From: Tubiluchus corallicola | Taxonomy: Eukaryota > Priapulida > Priapulimorpha > Priapulimorphida > Tubiluchidae | NCBI GenBank assembly: GCA_030141605.1 | Contig: JAQGDQ010000132.1 | Coordinates: forward strand, 379,797 to 443,796 | Direction of reading: 5' to 3' | DNA: 64,000 bases | Part shown: positions 1 through 45,122 of the stretch, piece by piece | How positions within the stretch are numbered: the stretch's first letter is position 1 | How the letters are laid out: every line of letters begins with the position of its first letter | The notes under the pieces: generated by a model | Seen by the model: the letters and a program-made list of their open reading frames with translations, nothing else | Database searches by the model: none | What the model was told of the DNA's origin: nothing | Position numbers and translations under genes: made by a program

Positions 1-51
1 CAGAACCACGCCATACACACATAAGCTCAATTTTTTTTTCTTTTTCGTTAG

Positions 52-13748
<13,697 letters not shown>

Positions 13749-13870
13749 ATATTATGTTACTAATTAATACAGTATTATTATTGTTATTCATTAAAGTTGA
13801 CAAGAGAGTGTATTTCAAATTGTGTTTTGCAGCAAGATGCACAAAATTGGTAAAGAGTGTACCTGTGTAA

Positions 13871-13876
13871 AATAAA
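13871..13876 (+). terminator. Poly(A) signal of gene A
   Basis: AATAAA 123 bp after the gene A stop codon; the closest canonical signal. Confidence 0.6.
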
Positions 13877-15976
13877 AATGCGAATGTATCACCATACTGG
13901 TTGTTTTCGCTCAAACAGTTTTCATTCAAAAAAGATTTTTTTCTTTACATTCCTGTGTCTTCCTTGAGCAGTGTTTCTAAAATGGCTATGATTAAACAAA
14001 AACAAAGAAATTTTAGAAACAACAGAAAGTTGAACCCAACAACAATGTTTGGTTACTTACATAAAATGTGTACTTACTTCAGGTGGAAGGTGAAAGCACA
14101 CATATGGTACTTACTAAAGCTGGGCGGAGAAAAAAGATAATATATCTCTAAATTTTAAAAATTATAAGCACAATTACAAAGTAGTAAGTATAATATGCAC
14201 AAAGAGAAAAACACTATAAAAGCTGAACCATAAAATGTTACGATTTGCTTGTTATGCATTGATCAACTAGAGCAGATAATTACACCGCTTGTAGCGTGTT
14301 AGCATAGCGTAGAGTTTTACACACATTCACTAGTAAAGACTATTAAAACTTGATTAATGACGATGACACATTGTGAAATAGAAGTATTTTGATTTCAGTT
14401 TATCAGTAATTTATTTGCAAAAAGAATTCCTTCCTGCTGTAAAAGAGTTCGGGAGTGGAAAGGTGTTAGTCAAAACGCACCTGGTTAGCAGGGTGGCCGC
14501 CAGAAAAACACCCTTGGACCGTTTCACCGAATATAAATTAGCTTCCTGTTTGGACACATTGCTATAGACACAACGAAAAGAAATAGATTGGAGATAAAGA
14601 TACACAAGTGAAACAACTAAATGTCTCTTATGTCGTGTAAAGGTGATCGCATGCTATAGGCATCTGCATGTCGTGTGTCTGCATGTACAAAAGTAAACTA
14701 AAGTAAATTTCGTTAAAACTAGTAAATTAATAATATTTACCTCGATGAGTGATAAAAATTGAAGTTGGTCAAAACAGGAGATATCATAGAAGGCGAATGT
14801 ACCCTTCAAGAAAATAGAACAGAAGCGCTTATGTGGTTGGATTCGCCGAAAAAGGGCAGATCTATTTAACGAGCAGATTCATTTTACAGGCAAAACCACA
14901 CGACGGGTATATTTCAGGACCGTATTGGGAAAGTGAAAAATCGGTCTCTGTAATGGTTCTTAGTATCTTCATGCAAAATTTCAGCCTCCTACGGTGAAGA
15001 CTAGATACAATAGCATCAAAGACAAATGTGGCAAAAGCAACAGGGAAAATCAACAGGGCAACAGAGACATGCACTTGGAGGATCCAAAAAATTAGATTTT
15101 TTGTTGCCAAAACTTTCTGGAATAATAAATTATTTCAATTTCTCCGTCAATAATAGATATGTTACGCATAACGAATGTTATGTATGAAACACCTAAATTA
15201 CTATTCTGCAAAAAAACTATACTATGCTGAAAATTAAAGCACGTCCAAAGATGCTGATATACTATACCAGCCTTACTATCTTAACTTTACTCCGTGCAAC
15301 GCGCATTAAAGGTTCCTCTTAGTTTTCCCTACAAGCTTTACAACCACTACATTCAAATTTGTATTTATGAGAGGAATTATTTGGTAAGGATAACAAGCCC
15401 TCTCTTAATGTGCACAGGAGTGCTATATTGTCGCTAATCACTCACTAGACTCATTCTTCAAAACACTGTGAAAAATAAAATCGCGAATTAAAATCAATCT
15501 AATACAATTACATCACTGAAATTATACTTTCGATTTCCACTGGTGTTACTGACTAAAATAAAACGGCATAAATTTAAAATTAGAATTCCGTGAATAATTA
15601 AGTAAATTAGAATTCAAGGAAATTTTAATATCAACGCAAATACAGAAGTCACTGCAGAAGCGTAATAAGACGGTGTTAGAGGGGTATTTTCATTTAAAAA
15701 AATAATTTGCTAGAAAGAAGAGAGAACAGACAAAACAGACTTTTTCGCTGATAAGCTGGCCAATAAGAAACATCAACGCACGCACCTATGACGTAACACG
15801 TATTACCTAACTACTGAATTACACTGTAACCATGATAATACAAAGCCATTGAATTAAAACCACCCAATGTTAGGGCTTTGCGCAAGCATTATGTGACCAC
15901 GTTCACCAGAATTTCTGGAGGGCGAGCACAGTTTAAGAACTCTGTAGGTCATTTCAGTTTCCTTGCGACTTGAAAC
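13877..15976. other. Intergenic region between genes A and B
   Basis: About 2.1 kb with no supported gene. A minus-strand frame of 82 codons (14862-15110) has hydrophobic stretches but no recognisable family and no clear splice context. A CRE-like TGACGTAA at 15789 lies about 190 bp before the gene B start; promoter status is unproven. Confidence 0.5.
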
Positions 15977-35525
<19,549 letters not shown>

Positions 35526-35892
35526 AGAACACAACACAAACGGCGAATTCTTCAAATGATTTATTCAAAAATTTTGATGAATTTTTTGCACATTGAACCG
35601 TTGTCACAAAGAAGAATGTAAAATACTTGGCGAATTCAGCGTTTTTGTTGTTTTTATCATTATCCATGTTTATGAGCTATGTTTGTAGAATTGCAGTATA
35701 TCATACGTATTATCAGCTGTGTTGTGCTGCTTTGTGTCAGCGGAGATACATACTATATATTTTGTCATTATATTTGGAAGGAGTTTACAATTCCCTAAAC
35801 AGTTTAAACATCCTAACCCTAAAACCCTGATACTAATGGCCTAGTCCGCTTCACGAATTAATTTCTTGTGTGTCATCAGCCACCAGTTACTT

Positions 35893-36246
35893 TTATCCAC
35901 GGTAACGATATGGACGGAAGAAATAACGTCTGCGGCAACCCCAGTATGGACGACAAAAGACACGCCAGTAGTAATATCCCTGCCTTCTATATGGGCGGCG
36001 ACGAGGAAAACCTCTTCTACTGGAGGCAGTAGTTGTTGTAGATAGAGTTGCTAGTGTTGTTGGCGATGGTGACGTCACTGGAAACCAGCTGTGGTGGTGG
36101 CGAACTCTGTAAATATCGGCCGACAAAAATTGTTTGCTGCAAAAATTTAAACAAATGTCACAATGAATGACAACTAATGTGAGACAGGAACGTAGCTGAA
36201 ACAGACAAAATAATAACCTGGGGTATATTGATCTGAAGGTTCTCAA
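35893..36246 (-). CDS. Candidate Arg/Tyr-rich C-terminal exon (minus strand)
   Basis: A 117-codon frame whose last 35 residues are strongly cationic and aromatic (GFPRRRPYRRQ, GYYYWRVFCRPYWGC, FFRPYRYRG) with two Cys, preceded by a Thr/Ser-rich stretch. Good acceptor-like sites (TTTTTGCAG, ATTTACAG on the minus strand) lie within the frame, so it may be the last exon of a small secreted-type protein. No family is recognised and it may be non-coding. Confidence 0.25.
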   Translation of the reverse strand: MRTFRSIYPRLLFCLFQLRSCLTLVVIHCDICLNFCSKQFLSADIYRVRHHHSWFPVTSPSPTTLATLSTTTTASSRRGFPRRRPYRRQGYYYWRVFCRPYWGCRRRYFFRPYRYRG

Positions 36247-36543
36247 TTAGATTTTGTTGCTGGCTCATTCACAAGCATTTCCAAATTATTCAGGTAGTTC
36301 GGGTTAAGATTAGGATTAGAACTAAGGTTAAGGTTAGCCTACGTATGATTCCAGACTTTTAGGTACACCCATTCAATTTCAAAAGATTTATTTAATACCT
36401 TTAGATTCTGATTAGAATAGGAACTCAGCAATGCAGGAGCTATGGTGAAACTTTATTAGAAGATATTATGTCTTACGCCATTGATCTCATTCAAAGCCGC
36501 TACTGGACAGTTAATCACTTCACTACTATTACGTTCTACTCAC

Positions 36544-36638
36544 AGCTATACAGACGCTTTATTCGTTGTATATCCTCGGGCTGCAAGTCTTCCCTAAACC
36601 TAGCAGAGCCGGTAATGAATGGATACGTGACACCACGC
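36544..36638 (-). CDS. Candidate exon of an astacin-like metalloprotease (C-terminal end of catalytic domain)
   Basis: On the minus strand a 95-bp segment is bounded by acceptor GCTATTTTCAG and donor GTGAGT and reads GVTYPFITGSARFR then LQPEDIQRIKRLYSC. The D-I-x-x-I-x-x-L-Y-x-C ending resembles the end of astacin (M12A) catalytic domains. The zinc-binding HExxH exon was not found nearby on the minus strand, so this may be an isolated or degraded exon. Confidence 0.33.
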
Positions 36639-38834
36639 CTGAAAATAGCAACAAAAATTGGTAAACATGCATTTGATAATAAAAGCTGTGCAGAAAATTT
36701 GTATCTCAGTAATGAGCAATTAAATTGAATAAAATTTGCAATTAAGTGAAATAACGCAACCGGATCCGTGGTTGGCTTATTATGAATCAAACAAATTAAC
36801 GAATTACGGTAAGAATTTACTGATTCACACATCCGGCCGAAACGAATTATGCTAAAACACTTTACTTTTTACACAGAGTATAGGAGCATACTGCAAATTA
36901 TGATATAGACCTTCCGGGAGATGGAAGACACCTCATGCCGGAGTATGGATTATGACTTGCCCCTCATGCCTTTTTCTGTGTGACACAGGTTTAAACATGC
37001 AACATTGAAAAAGTACATTGGAATGTAACGCAAAACCTACTAGTCGAAGTATATGTATCTTACTCTTGACACAGTTTGGAACCTTTTATCTTATGTATAA
37101 TTTATTTTTGTAGGACTTTTCATTTAGGCAGTAGACATCATAGTTGTGATAGGTAACTGTTACGCTACTGTGTGATTACAACGGGTGGCACGGAAAAAAT
37201 GTGCCGAAGTTTATACCACAATAACGTTAGAAACAAACGCGCTACAAAGTTGAAATATCACAGTCGTTATTACTATTCATTAACATTTGTTTCTGAAAGT
37301 TACAAGTTTATACTTTTAGTAGCTTTACATATTTAAAGCAGTTAAAACATTTTTGAGATAACAAGAGATTACCTTTTTCAGATTTAAATTGAAAATGATT
37401 GCAATCCTGCACCATTCACGTCTAGTCAAAATTTATAGTGGAATGGCATTTATGAGTTTTTGTGGTGAATGACCCAAATTAATTACTTACTTTGAAACAC
37501 TAATGTATTGATATTGTTTGTTTTTTAACATCCTATTACTATTTCATTATTCATTAACTAAATTTGTTATCTATATATTAATATTCTTGGTATCTATGAG
37601 AATTATTATAATTTTATTCGATTGCTACTATTCTATTTATGTTTTTTAATTCGTTAACGGTATAGAACTGCATATACATACGAGCTTAAAAACAAAAGTA
37701 GATATCAAACAAACAGGGTGCACGTAACAAGTTCGAACTCTCTTTACATGCGGTTACAGTTAATAGCATAGCATCGACGTAGTCAGTAATTCAAAATAGG
37801 CAATATACTATATCAAAATATCAGTGCAGTCGAAAGTCAGAATTAAATGAATTAAATGTGAAAATATATCAAACAGGCTGTGATATCACCAACGAGCAAA
37901 TCTCTTTGCTAGAGTTAGAACTCCAGATGCTATTTCTGCTTTCAACATAAATTCATGTGAATGTCTTATGTACTAGTGATAGTCCTGGAGTCAGTATATA
38001 GTTCCGTAAAAATTTTAATGTACCCTATTTCTGACAGTGGATTTCCATTCAGAACTACTCTAGCAAAAGTATTATCTTAGATAGATTTTTCATAATTGGG
38101 AGAAAATTGAGTGAGCGGCCATTGTTAAAATTGGTTTCCGATACACGGGATTCTTTGTGCAACTTTGCTTCTGCAGCACAGATGAAACCGAATTTGCTAT
38201 GCAATCATAGGTTTTCAAAGTCTGTGTATATAAGGGCAGTGTTAGTTTTGCGTTATGTGGCTTAGTTTAGGCACTTTGCGGAAATGTCGGCAAAAATAAA
38301 ATGAAACATTACTAATGTGGTAACGTAATGTAAAAGATGCCACAAGAACACAAGCAAAAATTTTAAGAATTTACTCCTTCTTGTACTTACACACTACAAG
38401 CTTAATATGTGTGCTTGTGTTTCCATATAAGTGAAGTCATCCAGCTCCCGTTCAGCGCAGGAGCACTGACCAAGTGCTCAATGTGTTTTGGGTTGTTTGC
38501 TGTTATTGTAACATGGGCGTAGACTCTAGCGCTTCTTCGTGCTATCAAATTCTTTACAAGACACGTCACTTTGTCAACAAACAATAACTGAACAATGGTG
38601 GTTCTTCTCCATAACAAAACTCATTGTTGGTATTGTAAGAGCGAGTTCCAGGCAAAAGGAAATACTGTAGGTGCTACATTGGCAGGCAAGCCAATGAGCC
38701 ACTAAGCACTTCAGGTCCGCCGCCATGTTGGCGAAATAACATTGCTGGTACTTCATCGGCATTACTGAAAATGTGCTGCTGTAAAAAATAAGGTTTCTAA
38801 GAAGAAGCAGGAGTTGTCGAGAAGTGCCAAGTAG

Positions 38835-39184
38835 CCAAGAAGTTCTGCAATCTTACACACAAAAAAATTAGAAAGTGTCATAGACGTCAGTGATAGGAAA
38901 CGTCAAACAGAAGTTGGTCAAATTAGTCCTAATGCTGGAGCCACTACTGCCACAGACAAACCGACAAGTAAAGACGTGCCAAAATCAGACGTCAGTCCAC
39001 AAGTTGATCTTGGGTTAGATATGGCTACTGGTGGTCAGGTAGACCCTCCCTCTGGTTCTTTGTCTAAAACTTCTGTCGAAGAAGGTAAAGAAGGTGCAGA
39101 TGAAGGTGTCAAACTCGGCGCGCACAACACAAATGACTTTCTGATATTTGTGGCAGGTGGAGCAGATCCAGATGATGATGAAAA
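38835..39184 (+). CDS. Gene C first visible exon, ends in first kelch strand
   Basis: Donor GTAAGT at 39185. Ends DFLIFVAGGADPDDDEK, aligned with the end of gene B exon 5. The left boundary is only the limit of the open frame; a later in-frame ATG lies at 39021. Confidence 0.55.
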
Positions 39185-40168
39185 GTAAGTGCAACAAATA
39201 GGAATTAATTAAATTTTTGTATAATGTTTTCAGACTACTTTTTTAAATACTGTGTTTTTATTAGTTTTCTTTTATTTGTATGCTCACACGATTTTAATTA
39301 ATTTACCTTATGGTATGAAACAGTACATTTGTTTCTTTGATGATATGATGTGGCTGATGGGTGTGGATGGTATGATGTGGGTGGTGTAGTGCAGAGGGTG
39401 TGGCATGGGTGGTGTTGGTGTAGTATGCTGGGTGTGCTGTGAGTGGTGTGATGTGGGGTGTTGTGTGAAAAATTCTTTTTTGCGGGGTTTGGTTACATTA
39501 TATAACAGTACGCATATTGTCCGAGAACCACTTAAAGGAAAACCGGCTGATTGTGTAAACATTAGTTCAGAATAAAGAATTCTCTAAAATATTGAAAACT
39601 ACAATAGTTTTTTTAAATCAAAGCTTAGATTAAATAATAATTATCTCGGATACTCAAATATTGTTAAACTTTCAAAGCTACGCGCGGCTCAGTGAATCTA
39701 TTAATGTTGACAGCGGCGCCTTTTTATCACATTCGTGTGGCCGACAAGTAGAAGGCGGTATCGCGATAAGCATGATCATGAACTGCAGTGTTAGTTTCTG
39801 ACGTCATTTGATGTAGAGCCCATTTTTCTTGACACCATGCGTTTAAACAGTACCTGTAACACTTATGCAAATGTGCTTGTTGCGCAAGAGAACACGCCTG
39901 CCATTGCACAAACTGTGGTTAGTTTCTGACGTAAGCAATAGCTGTATTTGGTTGCCGTTAATTAACTTTCTACGCTAAATATTCCAATATAAGAAACAAC
40001 TACTAACTTTTATAGGCAAGGAAACGTATATTTTGGACAGTAAATCAAAATGAAATTAAGTCTAAACAATCGTCCGGTCTTCCTTTAAGATACAACCAGT
40101 ACATGGTTAAAGTGTTATTCACCTTAAATAAAGCTTTTATTATTGATATTATTATTATTATTATTATT

Positions 40169-40225
<57 letters not shown>

Positions 40226-43200
40226 ATTATTATTACTACTACTACTACAACTATTAATTTTTTACGTACATAACTACGCATCTTCAGTTGTTGCAAGTAA
40301 ACTACATTAGAAAACAACATGTTATGTATGCAATACGATGAAAGCAATGAAGAGCACTTCAACACAGCGTAATTCAATGCAAATGTGTTATGTTAACAAT
40401 TCCCAATCCTTTTTGCAGAAGCGCTGGCACAAGTTTTTATTGCTACGATCCAGAAAGTGGCGAATGGACTCAAAAGCCAGATCTGTCTGAACCCATTGAC
40501 AACCATGGAATGTGTGCGGTTGGCCCACACGTTTTCGTGATAGGTAGATTAAATTATTTTTCAAGTTTCAAAGTTTACAAATCTAATTATAATGTCATAA
40601 TAGGAGGCTATTACCAATAATTTGAGAATTCTGAAAAATACAGTTATAGCTGTTGATGTGTGGCAAAACACAAAATCTCTCAGTCACCGGAGCTATTCAG
40701 TTCAAAATAAATAATCAGAAACAGAAAATATCATGGTGTCCACTTAGCAAATTTAAAAAACAAACTTATATAATCACAAAATTATACATAAAATACACAA
40801 ATTTAAAAACTGTGTACCTCCTAGAGCGGTGTACAGTAAGAAGACTGCGGCAATCTTTTAATTGACGTCAAACAAAATGTCATTATTCTCAGTCAATCTC
40901 TGCTGCCTGTCCAATCAGTGCGCATATTTTTCACATGCCCACAGAACCGGTTCATTACCTTGTCTTTCGGGACAAGAGGTCTAACATGTCGGTATATGTC
41001 ATATTCAGGCAAAATGTTTTCTTTTCTGTTCAGTTTTTATAAACTTCAATAAGATCTTCACGGTCCAAATTAATTCAAATGTGGTCAAAAATTATGTTAT
41101 ATATCAACGTAAAATTTGTATCCTGAAATAGTCAATTTTATGCTATTCTGCTATAATCATGATTAAAAGATGCCATTTGTGACTTATGACTTACGTAACT
41201 TGGACAAGATCGTTTACGGAATAAAATAATCAAATTTGTTCCACTTCTGTAGTCTAACAAACAGTTGAAAAAATGCAAAAAGTGGATAAATATATTTTGT
41301 TGCTCATTTATTGTAAAGCAATGCTAACTGGCTTAGTTTCTTTATTACACTCATGTCTGTACATTTTGTGCTGCTTTGAAACTTCGTCTCTACAATTCTG
41401 TTTAAATTGAAAAGTCATTTTTTGGTTACTTGAAGTTTTAATTTCGTGTAAAAATACCTGCTGCTCTGCAAGTTTATGCTTATTAAAAAGTGCAATCAGT
41501 TTATCTGCAGATTAGACAGTAACTGTGACGGTCATGGTGTTGTTTAGTTTAGTTTAAACAGTTGTTGTCCAGCGTGAGCTGTTGTCCCGAATGCCGCTGA
41601 GTGTGCTTACGTTAAAACGTCAATTCACCGACAATCAAGTTTTGCTGACTGCTCATTCAGCGTGCGATGTTTTTGGCACACTTGTATAACCTACGTGTGG
41701 CTGTTCTTTCAGGACATTAGCTGCAGCTTTGTAGTGCCGATATATGTTATAATGCTTTGAAAAGTGCTCAACTTTTCATCAGTTCGCGGCAAAGACACCC
41801 GCCTGTTCTAGATTTTATTACAGATTATCGATTGTCTGTATTGTGAAATTGGAAATGAATTAATGGAAATATGTAGTTTAATTTTGTCTTTATAGGAAGA
41901 AATGCACGACGCTTACGTCTATGTCCCGAATGCCCTAAGCGTCGCCAATATACTTGACGTCAATTAGGACTATTATACACCTTTCTCGACCCTCTTTTCT
42001 CCAAGTATTCTCAATGACGTGTTATTCAATGAACAGCCTACTATCTATATGACTTGATGCAAAAAATATTGTCACAGTTCACTGTTGATAATGCCCAGAG
42101 ATAGCAGACGAAACGTCTTGGTTTTAAACGTGTACTTAACATGTATTTCTGTGATTTTAATAAAATTTGATCTTTGTAAATCAGAGACAGTTTACAGTCA
42201 GTTTAACAATGATATCTAGTATTCTGCTTTTCCAGGAGGCTCAAATCCCGTGTTTAGGAAAGAAACTACTGTCGCACCTGTTCAGACGTCTTCCATGTTC
42301 GACTCAAGGTCCAACATTTGGGGCAGCGTTGCCAAAATGAAATCTCCACGAATGGAGCATGAATGCATTTCCACCGGTGATAAAATTTATGTATTTGGTG
42401 GAACCATTGACAAAATGAAGTAAGAGTGCATAATTAATTACAACTAACTACATTTAATTGTGAAACATTATTACTGGATTGTATTGAAACCATTATAACT
42501 GTAAATATTTTATTACAACATAGAGAATACTAACTTATTTCATTTAAATATTTGATTTGTACTAACATCAATAATTTTACAGAGATATTTTGCTGATTGT
42601 ATTTGTGTTGTTCAATCATTGAAAGTACATTTATATTTGTATGTTGAAGTTATAATGTGTTTTCTGTGCTCGTAAGTGGTACTTATAAACTTATTTGTTG
42701 TTCCAAAATTGAAAGGAACTGTTATTTAATAACCTTCACAGTGCTAATAAATAAAACATGTCTGCATCCAAACTATTAACATTTAGCTTAGTTGGTTGGA
42801 TGAAATGTTCTAGCCAGTTCCAGTGATGGCTAAAATGGTGGTACGTGTCCACAAGGCTATAATATTATTAGCATTTCTCTCGTATTTTCACAATTGGGTC
42901 CATAAACTAGGCGAATGACTGTTATGGGAGTTGCTATAGAATCTCTTGCAATAAAATCTGCTGCGATGTTCAGCGTCCGGCTTAGTTAATTAGTTAATTA
43001 AGGAACAAACACTAAGAGAAACACTAAGTCCGGAAATGGCTGCATGTGGCCGTATTTTGTGGATTGTGAACTCAATAATATTTTTTTTATTTTCCAACTA
43101 TGTTTGAACAATTTATTTCATAAAAGTGAGAACGACAATCATTTCAGAGTTACAAGTAATGTGGATTGCTACTGCTTAAGGACAAATCAGTGGACAACGA

Positions 43201-44359
43201 TGGCCCCCATGAAATATGCCCGTAAAAACTTCGGCGTTGCTTTCCACAAGAAGAAAATATGGGTGGCTGGTGGGAGCACAGAAACAGTTGATAACGCTGT
43301 GGTTGCTACAGATTCTGTTGAAATTTACGACCCTGAGAAAAATAGGTAAAAACTAAATTTCATTTTCCTAAAACTAATAATGTTTTTGAAGAAGAAATAA
43401 CCAGGCAGATTAAAAGCAACAACTGCAATTTAATATACAAAAAAATGTATACTAAAATACACTCATTTTCAGTTGGCACGTTGGGATTCCGTTGCCTCAA
43501 TCATGTGCTTTTGTTAATCTCTGTAACGTCAGGGGAAAACTGTACGTGGTCGGTGGAATAGCAAAACCAAAAAGGGGCAAACTGAAGTTCTTGCGCAAGA
43601 TCCATGTCTACCATGACATAGACAACAAGTGGATAACAAAAACCACGATGACGGAAGATCGACGATATTTTGTAACAGCCGTTGCAGGTAATATAACGTG
43701 TCAACGTCGCGGTACAAAAATTAAACGTCATAGACTACCCGTTCTGATCCTAATTTTAAATGTGCTCTTCATTCAACTTTTTCTCACTATTTTAAAGTGA
43801 GTTTCTTTAATTAGAAAAGGTCTAACTACGTAATATGATCACATAGTGCATCCACTCATACATGCTGTTTATGTAGGTATGTTCTGCACATAATTCAATC
43901 TAGTACTTTAGTCTGGTTTTGATTCAGTAGTAATGAAAGTAGCCATTACCCGAAACAAGACAGTGCTTGGAGTTGCTAAAAAGCCTTCGCTGCATCTCAG
44001 TGTTACTTCTTTACACGCTTTGGTCTTGAGTAATGTTGTTCATCCTCGTCCAGACAAATCTATAGCTTTAGGAAAACAGCACGAGGGAAGTTTCTCTTAA
44101 AAAGCAAATTAATGTTTTGACTAACTAATGGCAGTAATGCAATAATGTCCATATTGCATTTATAAAACGGTGATTTATTTTTTCAGGACCTCATATTTAC
44201 ATCTTAGGAGGAAATAACGCGAATAGTGCAGGAAAGAGTCTCACAGACGTTACTTGCTACAATGTGTTGTCGAATGAGTGGAAACTTTCCGCTTCAAAAA
44301 TGCCCAAGTCTGCCATGGGCATGAAAGCAGTCACTGTGAAAAAACAGACGGCACATTAG
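38835..44359 (+). CDS. Gene C: single-propeller kelch gene without visible BTB-BACK
   Basis: Exons (up to 39184), 40419-40543, 42236-42419, 43148-43345, 43473-43687 and 44187-44359 give a complete six-blade propeller with the same intron positions and phases as gene B; exon lengths are 125, 184, 198, 215 and 173 against 125, 181, 198, 215 and 176 in B. The 5' limit is uncertain: the frame is open from 38835 after an in-frame TAG, and the upstream acceptor is weak. The visible 5' exon has only a short Lys/Glu/Asp-rich stretch before FVAGGADPDDDEK. Either a head-less duplicate of gene B, a gene with an unrecognised 5' end, or an alternative 3' cassette of gene B. ATTAAA at 44414 may serve as poly(A) signal. 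Confidence 0.72.
39330..39465. repeat. TG/GGTGTGG-rich low-complexity stretch
   Basis: Imperfect GATGTGG/GGTGTGG repeats in the first gene C intron. Confidence 0.7.
39532..40088 (+). mobile_element. MITE-2 copy 1
   Basis: Starts TTAAAGGAAAACCGGCTGAT and ends CCGGTCTTCCTTTAA; terminal inverted repeats of about 16 bp with TTAA at each border. The interior matches copy 2 in reverse over its whole length. The TTAA borders recall piggyBac-type insertion; no transposase is encoded. Confidence 0.8.
40137..40253. repeat. TTA / TTG / CTA triplet microsatellite
   Basis: Triplet run directly 3' of MITE-2 copy 1, in the same gene C intron. Confidence 0.95.
40419..40543 (+). CDS. Gene C exon, blade 1
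   Basis: Acceptor TTTTTGCAG, donor GTAGAT; 125 bp. Encodes SFYCYDPESGEW, NHGMCAVGPH and VFVIG. Confidence 0.88.
40544..42235 (+). other. Gene C intron
   Basis: No exon seen. The stretch around 42090-42170 (AGACGAAACGTCTTGG followed by an AATAAAA-rich tail) resembles a retroelement end, not assigned. Confidence 0.4.
42236..42419 (+). CDS. Gene C exon, blade 2
   Basis: Acceptor GCTTTTCCAG, donor GTAAGA. Encodes MFDSRSNIW, RMEHECISTGDK and IYVFGGTIDKMK. Confidence 0.88.
43148..43345 (+). CDS. Gene C exon, blade 3 and start of blade 4
   Basis: Acceptor ATCATTTCAG, donor GTAAAA; 198 bp. Encodes VDCYCLRTNQW, ARKNFGVAFHKKK, IWVAGGSTE and VEIYDPEKNR. Confidence 0.88.
43473..43687 (+). CDS. Gene C exon, blade 4 end + blade 5
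   Basis: Acceptor CATTTTCAG, donor GTAATA; 215 bp. Encodes WHVGIPLPQSCAFVNL, LYVVGGIAKP and IHVYHDIDNKW. Confidence 0.88.
44187..44359 (+). CDS. Gene C terminal exon, blade 6 and stop
   Basis: Acceptor TTTTTTTCAG. Encodes IYILGGNNANSAGKS, VTCYNVLSNEW and GMKAVTVKKQ, then TAG. Confidence 0.88.
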
Positions 44360-44594
44360 GAGATAAACGAACATCACTCTCACGCTAACACTAATTCATA
44401 AGCGATTCATTGTATTAAAGTTGTTAAATGATTTTACGATAAAGTAAATTTTATTTCTTTCGACTTTTATGCTTTTGAGTTAAAGATCCAATGACACAAT
44501 TTTTTATGTTATTTTCTTTTATAGCGCAGGCAGAATTGCATATTTCTTAACTTTTAAGACAGTTCCAATGCATACTTTTATGTGATAGTGTTAC

Positions 44595-45122
44595 TTAAAG
44601 GAAGACCGGACGATTGTTTAGACTCAACCTCATTTTAATTTATTGTCCAAAATATACATTTTCTTGCCTGTAAAAGCTAACAATTGTTCCTTATATTTGA
44701 ATAATTAGCTTAGAAAGTTAATTAACAGCAACTAAACACAGCTTTTGCTTACGTCAGAAACTAACCACAGTTTGTGCAATGGCAGGCGCAACAAGCACAT
44801 TTGCATAAGTGTTACAGTACTGTTTAAACGAAAAATGAGCTTTACATCATATGACGTCAGAAACTAACACTGCAGTTCATGATCACGCTTATCACGGTAC
44901 TGCCTTCTATTTATCGGCCACGCGAATGTGACAAAAAGGCGCCTTTTCAAATCTTAGTATATTCATTGAGCCGCACGTAGCTTCGAAAGTTTAACGAAAG
45001 TATCCGATTTAATTATTATGTAATCTCAGCTTTGATTTAAAAAAACTATCGTAGTTTTCAATATTTTAGAGCATTTTTTATTCTGAACTAATGTTTACAC
45101 AATTTTCCGGTTTTCCTTTAAA
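44595..45122 (-). mobile_element. MITE-2 copy 2 (inverted)
   Basis: Starts TTAAAGGAAGACCGGACGAT and ends CCGGTTTTCCTTTAA. Reverse-oriented relative to copy 1, about 4.5 kb away, so the two bracket gene C exons 2-6. Confidence 0.8.

Larger units (their letters stand above)
35526..38834. other. Region between gene B and the first exon of gene C
   Basis: Apart from the two minus-strand candidates, nothing supportable. In particular no BTB or BACK exon is visible on the plus strand, which matters for gene C. Confidence 0.55.

Noticed and set aside
14862-15110. Minus-strand ORF with hydrophobic stretches between genes A and B
   Set aside because: No recognisable family and no supporting splice sites or repeats.
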